Shown piece by piece: positions 34,792 to 43,438 of a DNA stretch of 64,000 nucleotides (its first letter is position 1; every line of letters begins with the position of its first letter). The position numbers and the translations under genes are program-made. The DNA is from Lutibacter litoralis (GTDB taxonomy: Bacteria; Bacteroidota; Bacteroidia; Flavobacteriales; Flavobacteriaceae). The stretch is taken from the NCBI RefSeq assembly GCF_014646675.1, contig NZ_BMNS01000003.1, forward strand, positions 231,570 to 295,569, read 5' to 3'. The notes beneath the pieces are model-generated. The model had not been told where the DNA came from and did not search any database. It was given only the letters and a program-made list of their open reading frames with translations.

Positions 34792-34884
34792 TGCTTTAAA
34801 ACGAGCACTTTAGGAAGTTTGTCATACAGCTAAATATTTGATATAGGGCTGAATGTGACTTTAAAAAATAATAAATATAGACAC

Positions 34885-35370
34885 ATGAAATTTTCATCAA
34901 AAGGAATTGTTTATCGCTTATCTTCAAAACAAAAATTACCAATAACAGTTGATAAAGCTTGGGAGTTTTTGTCGAGTCCAAAAAATTTAAAAACAATTTC
35001 ACCAGCTTATATGAGTTTTGATATATTATCTGGTGCTGATAGACATATGTTTTCAGGACAAATAATTCAATATGTTGTAACTCCAGTATTAGGAATTAAA
35101 ACCAATTGGGTTACAGAAATAACACACGTTGTGGATAAACAATATTTTGTTGATGAACAGCGATTTGGACCTTATGCACTTTGGCACCACAAACATTTTA
35201 TTAAAGAAATTGATGGTGGTGTAGAAATGGAAGATATTATAGATTATAAAGTGCCTTTTGGATTTTTAGGGAGGTTGGTGCATCCAATCTTAGTAAAACC
35301 AAAACTTACAGAAATTTTTAATTATAGAACTAAAAAACTAATCGAACTCTTTGGAGAATATAAAAAATAA
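34885..35370 (+). CDS. SRPBCC (START-like) ligand-binding protein
   Basis: About 161 residues from ATG 34885 (MKFSSKGIVYRLSS); a longer reading from GTG 34855 adds ten residues without family support. The fold is SRPBCC/polyketide-cyclase-like: a lipid- or hydrophobe-binding cavity protein often annotated as 'cell division inhibitor' and often seen near photolyase genes. Typical blocks are QKLPITVDKAWEFLSSPKNL, DEQRFGPYALWHHKHFI and DIIDYKVPFGFLGRLV. The 93-base gap after tspO is the largest in this set but no promoter is clear in it. Ligand unknown. Confidence 0.85.
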   Translation: MKFSSKGIVYRLSSKQKLPITVDKAWEFLSSPKNLKTISPAYMSFDILSGADRHMFSGQIIQYVVTPVLGIKTNWVTEITHVVDKQYFVDEQRFGPYALWHHKHFIKEIDGGVEMEDIIDYKVPFGFLGRLVHPILVKPKLTEIFNYRTKKLIELFGEYKK

Positions 35371-35373
35371 ACA

Positions 35374-35907
35374 ATGCCAATTTTTAAAATTTTTATACTT
35401 ATGTCAATACTTCTAAATGCAAACCATACAATTGTAGATTTTACAAAAAACAGCAAACTACACAGCTGGTCTATTGTAAATGATGTTGTAATGGGAGGTA
35501 AATCTACTAGTACAATTGAGATAAATGAGGAAGGGAATGCCGTGTTTAAGGGAGCAGTGTCTTTAGAAAATAACGGAGGGTTTTCGTCTCTTAGGTATCG
35601 TTTTGAAAAATTAGATATTTCAAATTTTTCAAAAATAAAGATACGGTTAAAAGGAGATGGGAAAAAATATCAGTTTAGAATAAAACCATCTAGATTTAAT
35701 CAATATTCTTATGTTGGTTATTTTCAAACTAGTGGAGAATGGCAAACCATTGAACTAAAATTAACAGATCTTACGCCCGTTTTTAGAGGTAGAAAATTAG
35801 ATATGCCAAATTTTTATGGAACTGAATTAGAGGAAGTTGGTTTTTTAATAGGAAATAAAAAACAAGAAAAATTTCAACTTATTTTAGATGCTATTATTTT
35901 AGAGTAA
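35374..35907 (+). CDS. CIA30 family protein
   Basis: A 177-residue protein of the CIA30 (NADH:ubiquinone oxidoreductase intermediate-associated) family, a galactose-binding-like beta-sandwich. It has a short hydrophobic N-terminus (FKIFILMSILLNA) that may act as a signal sequence. The family motif WSIVNDVVMGGKSTS is clear, followed by FSSLRYRFEKLDIS and YQFRIKPSRF. In mitochondria CIA30 helps assemble complex I, but bacterial members have no proven role. It starts three bases after the SRPBCC gene. Confidence 0.87.
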   Translation: MPIFKIFILMSILLNANHTIVDFTKNSKLHSWSIVNDVVMGGKSTSTIEINEEGNAVFKGAVSLENNGGFSSLRYRFEKLDISNFSKIKIRLKGDGKKYQFRIKPSRFNQYSYVGYFQTSGEWQTIELKLTDLTPVFRGRKLDMPNFYGTELEEVGFLIGNKKQEKFQLILDAIILE

Positions 35908-35924
35908 CTTTAGTTTAAATATAA

Positions 35925-36281
35925 ATGAAAGGAAGGCCATTAGTACCAAATGCGGTTATTTTTGATAAGACAAAAGAGCTAGAGAAATTTCAAAATATAA
36001 CCTTACGTCCAATAATTAAATCATTAAATGATTTGTTATTTGTTTACTTTCAGAACTATATGATCCTAAAAAGGTTTGATATTGTGAATTTAACAGATGT
36101 TCAAAAGGAAAAATTTGTTACAGTAGCTTTTTTAAAAGACAATCAATTTAAAAATGAGATTAAAGGGTTTGTAATTGGTCATTTTTCTATTGAAGAATAT
36201 AATTTTTATAAAAACGCAACTAAAGATATCAATAAAAGAATTTTGGGAATTATTAAACAACGCATCTTAAGTTATCAATAA
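35925..36281 (+). CDS. Uncharacterised small cytoplasmic protein
   Basis: A 118-residue protein, 17 bases after the CIA30 gene and 14 before the vWA gene. It has no signal peptide or membrane span. The sequence is helical at the centre (IKSLNDLLFVYFQNYMILKR) and C-terminus (KRILGIIKQRIL). I do not recognise a domain. Its position links the stress-gene series to the vWA/AAA pair, and it may belong with the latter; this is inference from spacing only. Confidence 0.72.
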   Translation: MKGRPLVPNAVIFDKTKELEKFQNITLRPIIKSLNDLLFVYFQNYMILKRFDIVNLTDVQKEKFVTVAFLKDNQFKNEIKGFVIGHFSIEEYNFYKNATKDINKRILGIIKQRILSYQ

Positions 36282-36295
36282 ACACATTAATTAAT

Positions 36296-37417
36296 ATGAG
36301 TAAAAAGAGTAATAGAAAAGGGTTTAAGTTTTCATCATATGAGGCTAAAATAAAAAGTCCTTTTGATATGCTTTTTGATATTTTTAAAGAATTAATTACA
36401 CATACATCAGGCGATTTTGATGAAGCGATTGATTGGTTAAAAATGCTAGATAAAGAATATAAGCTTACAACTAAAGATTATACAATTGAAGATTTTATTG
36501 AAGATTTAAAAAATAAAGGATATTTAAAAGAAACCATAACACCAGACGGTAATTCTAAAAGTAGTATTACAGCAAAAACAGAAAGAGCCATTCGAAAAAA
36601 TGCCTTAAATCAGATTTTCGGAAAACTAAAAAAGAGTGGAACGGGTAATCACAAAACAAAAATTACGGGAATTGGAGATGAGCATACCGGTGACTATAGG
36701 AATTTTGAATTTGGTGATTCTTTAGATCGTTTATCGGTTACGGAAAGTTTAAAAAACGCTCAAATTAATCACGGTTTAGGAAGTTTTAAATTAACCGAAC
36801 AAGATTTAGTAGTAGAAGATACACATCATAAATCTCAAATGAGTACTGTGTTAATGATTGATATTAGCCATAGTATGATACTATATGGTGAAGATAGAAT
36901 AACACCAGCCAAAAAGGTGGCTATGGCATTAGCAGAATTAATTACTACAAGATACCCTAAAGATACCTTAGATATTTTGGTTTTTGGAAACGATGCTTGG
37001 CCAATAAAAGTGAAGGATTTACCGTACCTTCAGGTGGGTCCTTACCACACAAATACAGTTGCTGGTTTAAAACTGGCAATGGATATTTTAAGACGAAAAA
37101 GAAATACCAATAAACATATTTTTATGATTACCGATGGTAAACCAAGCTGTTTACAAATGCCAGATGGAACGTATTATAAAAACAGCAATGGTTTAGATAA
37201 ATTTATTGTTGAAAAGTGTTACAATATGGCGGCTCATGCTAGAAAATTACATATTCCAATCACAACTTTTATGATTGCTCAAGATCCTTATTTACAATCT
37301 TTTGTTGAGAAATTCACTGAGTCGAATAGAGGGAAAGCTTTTTATACAGGATTGGAAGGTTTAGGTGAAATGATTTTTCACGATTATGAAAATAATAGAA
37401 AAAAAAGAATTAGATAA
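36296..37417 (+). CDS. vWA-domain protein, partner of MoxR-like AAA ATPase
   Basis: A 373-residue cytoplasmic protein. The N-terminal helical half (1-175) is followed by a von Willebrand factor A domain with the MIDAS metal site DISHS (189-193), a conserved Thr region and TDGKPS. Proteins of this build work with MoxR-type AAA ATPases, as in magnesium/cobalt chelatases (ChlD/BchD with ChlI/BchI) or as metal-insertion chaperones. The AAA partner gene follows after two bases. The substrate is unknown. As that partner is interrupted by a stop codon here, the pair may be non-functional in this genome, if the stop is real. Confidence 0.87.
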   Translation: MSKKSNRKGFKFSSYEAKIKSPFDMLFDIFKELITHTSGDFDEAIDWLKMLDKEYKLTTKDYTIEDFIEDLKNKGYLKETITPDGNSKSSITAKTERAIRKNALNQIFGKLKKSGTGNHKTKITGIGDEHTGDYRNFEFGDSLDRLSVTESLKNAQINHGLGSFKLTEQDLVVEDTHHKSQMSTVLMIDISHSMILYGEDRITPAKKVAMALAELITTRYPKDTLDILVFGNDAWPIKVKDLPYLQVGPYHTNTVAGLKLAMDILRRKRNTNKHIFMITDGKPSCLQMPDGTYYKNSNGLDKFIVEKCYNMAAHARKLHIPITTFMIAQDPYLQSFVEKFTESNRGKAFYTGLEGLGEMIFHDYENNRKKRIR

Positions 37418-37419
37418 CT

Positions 37420-38880
37420 ATGAATACTACTATAAAAACTATCAAAGAATTAAAAGAAGCAGGGTATGTTTCTAAAAGTATAAAAGATGAACTTCGTTTA
37501 AATTTAGTTGAAAATATTAAAAATAACAAAGAGTCTTTTAAAGGTATTCATGGGTATGAAAACACTGTGATTCCTCAATTAGAAAGAGCAATCCTTTCTA
37601 AACATAATATTAATTTATTAGGTCTCCGTGGGCAAGCAAAAACAAGATTAGCACGTTTAATGGTGCAGTTATTAGATGAATACATTCCGGTTATAAAAGG
37701 TTCCGAAATAAATGACGACCCTTTAAATCCAATCAGTGCATTTGGAAAAGAACAGCTTTTAAAATTTGGAGATGAAACAAAAATATCATGGTTGCACAGA
37801 AGTGATCGGTTTTATGAAAAATTAGCTACTCCAGATGTAACTATTTCAGATTTAATAGGGGATATCGATCCCATAAAAGCAGCAAATTTAAAATTGAGTT
37901 ATGCCGATGAAAGAGTAATTCACTATGGAATGATTCCAAGAGCGAACAGATGTATTTTTGTAATTAATTAATTGCCAGATTTACAAGCTAGAATTCAAGT
38001 TGCGTTGTTTAATATTTTAGAAGAAGGTGATATTCAAATAAGAGGTTTTCAGTTAAGAATGCCATTAGATTTGCAATTTGTGTTTACAGCAAATCCTGAA
38101 GACTATACAAATAGAGGAAGTATAGTAACTCCTTTAAAAGATAGAATTGGGTCGCAAATTTTGACCCACTATCCTGAAAATATTGAGATTTCCAAAACAA
38201 TAACAAAACAAGAAGCTAAATTACAAGAGGAGAGAGTATGCGAAATATACATACCGGAAATTGCGAAAGATTTAGTGGAGCAAATTGCTTTTGAAGCTCG
38301 TAATAGTGAATATGTAGACAATAAAAGCGGTATTAGTACAAGAATGAGTATTACGGCTTATGAAAACTTATTAAGTACTGCAGAGTATAGGTGTTTAAGT
38401 TCTAGTTCACAAAATACTACTATTAGGTTTGCAGATATATTAGGTATAATTCCTTCTATAACTGGTAAAATAGAACTAGTTTATGAAGGAGAGCAAGAAG
38501 GAGCCGATTTTGTTGCACAATCATTAATTGGGAGCGCAGCTATTACGTTATTTTCCAAGTATTTTCCAGAGGTTAAAAAATTAAAACATGAGAATGAAAA
38601 TGACCCTTATGATGCTGTTTTAGATTGGTTTTTCGAGCATGGTTCATTTGAATTATTGGATGATGCATCTGAACAAGAATACGCAAACACTTTAAACCAA
38701 GTTACTCCATTAGCTACTCTAATAAGTAATTATATGCCTAAAATAGTTGATAAAGATGTTTTATTTGTAAAAGAATTTATTTTATGGTATTTGGTGGAGA
38801 AGCAAAAATTAAATAAACAACGAGTTTTAAAAGGGTTCTTATTTAGAGATACTTTTGGGGTTTATTTTTCAGATTTATAA
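37420..38880 (+). pseudogene. MoxR-like AAA ATPase interrupted by TAA at the Walker B Glu
   Basis: Two same-frame halves make one 486-residue AAA protein. Part one (to 37971) holds Walker A GLRGQAKT (residues 68-75) and ends RCIFVIN; codon 184 is TAA (37969-37971); part two continues LPDLQARIQVALFNILEEGD directly. Homologues read INELPDL at this point, so a GAA to TAA change removes the acidic Walker B residue and stops translation. The second half (sensor motifs TANPEDYTNRGSIVTPLKDR, arginine region, C-terminal helical domain) is fully preserved, which implies a very recent mutation or a base-calling error. No good start codon precedes the second half (TTG at 37972). It is paired with the upstream vWA gene. 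Confidence 0.87.
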
Positions 38881-38923
38881 AGTAATATAGATCTAGACGC
38901 TATTCATAAACTAATAATTTAAA

Positions 38924-38960
38924 AGCAACTATAAATTCTTAAATTTATGGTTGTTTTTTT
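38924..38960 (+). terminator. Terminator of the vWA-AAA operon
   Basis: Thirteen-base-pair stem with two G-T pairs (38924-38936 with 38943-38955), six-base loop, then T-run to 38960. It lies 44 bases after the stop at 38880. Confidence 0.75.
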
Positions 38961-39394
38961 CTTGTAACTATTGTTCAAATAATTTAGAAAAAAAACTTAG
39001 TATTTAGCTATTTTTTCAGTAAAAAATTAACATATAAATATAAAGTTATGATACTTAAAAAAAAACTAAAATTAAAAAATTACATTATATATAAAATTAA
39101 TAAAATCTCTTTAATTGGTCATTTTTAAAAGTTAAAGAATTGTTATTTTTGTTACAAAAAAAAATCCATTTCTGTTAGTGTTGTTTTTAATACTATATCA
39201 ATCAGTTGATTGCGTTTCTTATTTTAATTAATTCTAAATAGTTTTCTACCTTCTTTTGCTGATATATATCATTATAACTTTTACATTATAACTCTAATTT
39301 TACACTGTAAAAATGAATAGTCGAATTATATAGTTTGCAATTTAATCCGAATTTAATTACGGGTTTCGCAAATTATTAAGTGTAAATATAAAGT
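38961..39394. other. AT-rich intergenic region upstream of nifJ
   Basis: About 430 bases without a convincing gene or RNA. It contains the inverted repeat CAATCA-GT-TGATTG at 39200-39213, a possible operator. A TATTTTTG element (39144-39151) lacks a TTG at the right distance. Otherwise I see only A/T runs. Confidence 0.6.
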
Positions 39395-42300
39395 ATGATG
39401 AAACCAGAAAACAAAAAATTAATTTGTGATGCTAATGAAGCTGTTGCAAGAGTAGCTCACAAAACAAATGAAGTATGTGCAATTTATCCAATTACTCCAG
39501 CTTCTCCGATGGGAGAGCATGTGGACGTTTATAGTGCTGAAGGAAAACAAAATATTTGGGGAGATGTCCCAAGAATTATTGAAATGCAAAGTGAAGGTGG
39601 TGCTGCTGGTACTGTTCATGGTTCTTTGCAAGGAGGGGCGCTAACAACTACTTTTACAGCATCACAAGGGTTGCTTTTAATGCTTCCTAATATGTATAAA
39701 ATGGCTGGTGAATTATTACCTACAGTAATTCACGTTGCAGCAAGAACATTAGCAACACACGCGTTATCAATTTTTGGTGACCATTCAGATGTTATGTCTG
39801 CTAGACAAACTGGTTTTTCTATGTTGTTTGGAGGTTCTGTACAAGAAGCACATGATTTTGCATTAATATCTCAAGTTGCGGCATTAAAAAGTAAAGTGCC
39901 ATTTATGAATATTTTTGATGGGTTTAGAACCTCTCATGAAATTTCTAAAATAGATGCAATTTCTGATGAAGTAATTAAAACTATGATGCCAGAAGAGGAA
40001 ATAATGAAACATAAAAAAAATTCATTAGATCCAGATAATCCAGTAATTAGAGGTACAGCTCAAAACCCAGATGTATTTTTCCAAGCGCGTGAAGCAGCGA
40101 ATTCATATTACGAAAAAGTTCCTGAAATTGTTCAAAATACAATGGATCAATTTGCTGAATTAACTGGTAGAAAATATAGTTTATTCTATTATATTGGTCA
40201 CCCAGAGGCAGAAAAAGTTATGGTAATTATGGGATCTGCTCAAGGTCCAGTAAGAGAAACCATAGATACATTAGTAGAGAAAGGTGAAAAAGTTGGAGCA
40301 TTATTCGTACGTTTATATCGTCCGTTCTCAATTCATAATTTTATTGAGCAAATGCCAAAAACAGTAAAAAAAGTTGCTGTTTTAGATAGAACAAAAGAAC
40401 CAGGAAGTACTGGAGAACCATTATACTTAGATGTTGTTACGTCATATGTAGAAATGGGAGAATCAATGCCAACTGTTGTTGGTGGTCGTTATGGACTTTC
40501 TTCTAAAGAATTTACACCTTCTATGGTAAAAGGTATTTTTGATGAATTAGATAATAATTCTCCAAAAAATCACTTTACAATGGGTATTAATGATGATGTT
40601 ACACATACAAGTTTAACTTATAAGCCAGATTTTCAAACAAGAAAATCTACATTTAACTGTATGTTCTATGGATTGGGATCTGATGGTACTGTAGGTGCAA
40701 ATAAAAATTCTATTAAAATTATTGGTGAAACAACTGATAATTTTGTTCAAGGTTATTTTGTGTATGACTCTAAAAAAGCAGGAGCACAAACAATTTCACA
40801 TTTACGTTTTGGACCAGAACCAATTTATTCTTCTTATTTAATTAGTACAGCTAATTTTATCGCTTGTCACCAACCAAACTTTGTGAATGAATACGATATT
40901 TTGAAAAAGATTAAGCCGGGAGGAACGTTCCTTTTAAATACACCACATTCAAAATATAAGATTTGGGCTGAATTGCCAAGTACTGTTCAACAAAGAATAA
41001 TTGATAATAATGTTGAGTTTTATGTAATTGATGCAACAAAAGTTGCTGCAGAAGCAAATCTTGGAAAACGTACAAATACGATATTACAAACTTGTTTCTT
41101 TGCAATTTCTGGTGTGCTTCCAAAGGATGAAGCAATCAAAAAAATTAAAGATGCAATTGTGAAATCTTATTCTCATAAAGGAGAAGGTGTTGTTGAAATG
41201 AACTTTAATGCGGTTGATAAATCGTTAGAAAACTTACAAAAAGTTGAATATCCTCGTCATACAACAAACCAAGATGGTTTAGTGCCTATGATGAGTGAAA
41301 AAGCAGATGATTTTGTAAAAGAAATTTTAGGAACAATTTTAGCAGGTAACGGAGATTCGCTTCCAGTAAGTGCATTTGCAGCTGATGGAACGTTCCCAAC
41401 CGGAACAACACAATATGAAAAACGTGGAATTGCAGATGCTGTTCCAACTTGGGATGATGAAAATTTATGTACACAATGTAATAAATGTGTTGCAATTTGT
41501 CCACATGCGGCTATTAGAGCTAAAGTTGTTTCAAATGAAATATTAGAAAATGCTCCTTCTGGTTTAAAACATGTGCCAGCTAAAGGAAGACCGTTTGATG
41601 GTAAAACTGAAAGCTACGTTCTGCAAGTTTCACCAGAAGATTGTACAGGATGTGATCTTTGTGTAGCTGTTTGTCCAGCTGAAAGCAAAGAAGTTGAAGG
41701 TATTTTTGCTATTAATATGGCTAAAAAATCTGAGGTTGAAAAAGTTGAAAACGAAAATTGGGATTTCTTTATTGATCTTCCAGATTATAATAGAACAGAA
41801 TTAGTAACTACAAATGTAAAAGGATCTCAATTCTTAGAACCATTATTTGAGTTCTCAGGAGCTTGTTCTGGTTGTGGTGAGACACCATACATTAAGTTGA
41901 TTACTCAGTTGTATGGAGACAGTATGGTAATTGCCAATGCAACAGGTTGTTCTTCTATTTATGGAGGAAACTTACCTACAACACCATACACAACCAATAA
42001 AGATGGTAGAGGGCCAGCTTGGGCAAATTCATTATTTGAAGATAACGCTGAATTTGGTTTAGGTATTAAATTAGCATTAAATAAAAAAGAAGAAATAGCA
42101 GTTAGCTTATTAAAATCTTTAGAGAATGTTATTGGAAGTACATTAGTTAATAAAATTATTGATAGTCCAGAAAATACAGAAACTTTAAAAGCTGAAAAAC
42201 TAAAAGATATTGCAGAGCTAAACGAGATTTTAGATACAATTGATACGTACGAAGCTAAAAAATTAAGAAACCTAAGTGAGTACTTGCGTAAGAAAGCGGT

Positions 42301-42928
42301 TTGGATCTTTGGTGGTGATGGTTGGGCTTACGATATTGGTTACGGTGGTGTGGATCACGTATTAGCATCTGGAGAAAACGTAAATATATTAGTAATGGAT
42401 ACAGAAGTGTATTCTAATACTGGTGGTCAAGCTTCAAAAGCTACACCTCTAGGGGCAAGTGCTAAATTTGCAATGAAAGGTAAACAAAGCAATAAGAAGA
42501 GTTTAGCTTTACAAGCAGTTTCTTATGGAAATGTTTATGTAGCGCAAATTGCAATTGGAGCTAAAGACAATCAAACTTTAAAAGCAATTCAAGAGGCAGA
42601 AGCATATCCTGGACCATCAATAATAATAGCTTATTCACATTGTGGTGAACATGGTTACGATTTAAAAGATGGAGCTAAACACCAAGAAAAAGCTGTTGAA
42701 ACTGGTTACTGGCCATTATTTAGATTTGATCCTTTAGGAGCTAAAGGAAAAAGATTTAGATTAGATTCAAAAGCACCATCTGCTCCTTTAGAAGAGTTCA
42801 TGTATTCAGAAACTCGTTTTACAAGAGTTGTAAAAGAAAATGCAGAATTAGGAAAAGATTTATTGGATAGAGCCCAAGAACAAGTAGATGTTCAATGGGA
42901 ACGATTAGAGCTTTATAAAAATTTATAA
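39395..42928 (+). CDS. nifJ: Pyruvate:ferredoxin (flavodoxin) oxidoreductase, single chain
   Basis: A 1,177-residue enzyme that oxidises pyruvate to acetyl-CoA and CO2 and passes electrons to ferredoxin or flavodoxin. Domains run in the usual order: N-terminal pyrimidine-binding domain with EVCAIYPITPASPMGEHVD, domain II, the gamma-like domain, a 2x[4Fe-4S] ferredoxin domain (CTQCNKCVAICPHA near residue 692; CTGCDLCVAVCPAES near 750), the proximal-cluster Cys in SGACSGCGETPY, and the TPP-binding YSNTGGQASKATPLGA near 1,006. The start is ATG 39395 (a second ATG follows directly). It has its own long upstream region and a very strong terminator. Its presence suggests life with low or fluctuating oxygen, but aerobic flavobacteria also carry it. 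Confidence 0.97.
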   Translation: MMKPENKKLICDANEAVARVAHKTNEVCAIYPITPASPMGEHVDVYSAEGKQNIWGDVPRIIEMQSEGGAAGTVHGSLQGGALTTTFTASQGLLLMLPNMYKMAGELLPTVIHVAARTLATHALSIFGDHSDVMSARQTGFSMLFGGSVQEAHDFALISQVAALKSKVPFMNIFDGFRTSHEISKIDAISDEVIKTMMPEEEIMKHKKNSLDPDNPVIRGTAQNPDVFFQAREAANSYYEKVPEIVQNTMDQFAELTGRKYSLFYYIGHPEAEKVMVIMGSAQGPVRETIDTLVEKGEKVGALFVRLYRPFSIHNFIEQMPKTVKKVAVLDRTKEPGSTGEPLYLDVVTSYVEMGESMPTVVGGRYGLSSKEFTPSMVKGIFDELDNNSPKNHFTMGINDDVTHTSLTYKPDFQTRKSTFNCMFYGLGSDGTVGANKNSIKIIGETTDNFVQGYFVYDSKKAGAQTISHLRFGPEPIYSSYLISTANFIACHQPNFVNEYDILKKIKPGGTFLLNTPHSKYKIWAELPSTVQQRIIDNNVEFYVIDATKVAAEANLGKRTNTILQTCFFAISGVLPKDEAIKKIKDAIVKSYSHKGEGVVEMNFNAVDKSLENLQKVEYPRHTTNQDGLVPMMSEKADDFVKEILGTILAGNGDSLPVSAFAADGTFPTGTTQYEKRGIADAVPTWDDENLCTQCNKCVAICPHAAIRAKVVSNEILENAPSGLKHVPAKGRPFDGKTESYVLQVSPEDCTGCDLCVAVCPAESKEVEGIFAINMAKKSEVEKVENENWDFFIDLPDYNRTELVTTNVKGSQFLEPLFEFSGACSGCGETPYIKLITQLYGDSMVIANATGCSSIYGGNLPTTPYTTNKDGRGPAWANSLFEDNAEFGLGIKLALNKKEEIAVSLLKSLENVIGSTLVNKIIDSPENTETLKAEKLKDIAELNEILDTIDTYEAKKLRNLSEYLRKKAVWIFGGDGWAYDIGYGGVDHVLASGENVNILVMDTEVYSNTGGQASKATPLGASAKFAMKGKQSNKKSLALQAVSYGNVYVAQIAIGAKDNQTLKAIQEAEAYPGPSIIIAYSHCGEHGYDLKDGAKHQEKAVETGYWPLFRFDPLGAKGKRFRLDSKAPSAPLEEFMYSETRFTRVVKENAELGKDLLDRAQEQVDVQWERLELYKNL

Positions 42929-42942
42929 ACCAAACTAATTTT

Positions 42943-42979
42943 AAAGTGCCAGGTATTTATTGTACCTGGCACTTTTTTT
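42943..42979 (+). terminator. nifJ terminator
   Basis: Perfect thirteen-base-pair stem (42943-42955 with 42963-42975), seven-base loop and seven T (42973-42979). Confidence 0.95.
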
Positions 42980-43002
42980 ATTAACTTATTAAAGATAGTA
43001 TT

Positions 43003-43377
43003 ATGAAATCAAGATCATCGGCTTTTTTTAAGGAAGCAACAAAAAATTTACAATTAGCAAAAAACGAATTGTTTAAACCTTCTGAAGATATTGTAACCTA
43101 TTCAATTTGTAAAAACGCACAATTTGCAATTGAAAACTATCTGAAAGGTTTTTTAATTAACAACGAAGTTGAAATAGTAAAAAATGAAACTATTGCTACG
43201 TTATACAATAAATGTATAGCTATAGATAAAAACTTTAAAAATATTGATATAAACACAATTGGTTGTAAAGACCATGCAATTGATTCAAGGTATTGTTCAG
43301 AAATAAATTCTGTAAGTGCTTGTTTTGATACTGCAGACAATATTGATACTTATTTAAGAAAAATTAGTCTTTTATAA
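43003..43377 (+). CDS. HEPN-domain small protein
   Basis: A 124-residue helical protein resembling HEPN domains: AFFKEATKNLQLAKNELFKP, then ICKNAQFAIENYLKGFLI, which is the typical second helix with paired aromatic residues and KGFL. HEPN proteins include toxin RNases of toxin-antitoxin modules, but the catalytic R-x4-6-H motif is not evident (KDHAIDSRYCSEIN is in another order), and no nucleotidyltransferase partner is adjacent. It follows the nifJ terminator by 23 bases and must have its own promoter. Relatives behind nifJ-like genes may be metabolic accessory proteins; the role is unknown. Confidence 0.7.
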   Translation: MKSRSSAFFKEATKNLQLAKNELFKPSEDIVTYSICKNAQFAIENYLKGFLINNEVEIVKNETIATLYNKCIAIDKNFKNIDINTIGCKDHAIDSRYCSEINSVSACFDTADNIDTYLRKISLL

Positions 43378-43389
43378 AATCATATTTTT

Positions 43390-43420
43390 TTTGGCAAAAA
43401 AAAAAGTTGCAGTACCTTTG
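43390..43420 (+). promoter_or_regulatory. Promoter of the GlmU-like gene (TTTG-N19-TACCTTTG)
   Basis: TTTG at 43390-43393, 19 bases, TACCTTTG at 43413-43420; exact consensus. Leader to ATG 43439 about 12 bases. Confidence 0.78.
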
Positions 43421-43438
43421 TCGAAATTATTTTGACAA

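Noticed and set aside
28984..38880. In-frame TAA codons in two genes as possible stop-codon recoding
   Set aside because: Many intact genes in the window end in TAA with normal C-termini, and no recoding signal was seen at the two sites; mutation or sequencing error is simpler.
39198..39213. FNR-type binding site upstream of nifJ
   Set aside because: The half-sites are in the order ATCAA-N4-TTGAT, the reverse of the FNR consensus TTGAT-N4-ATCAA; it is only an unassigned inverted repeat.
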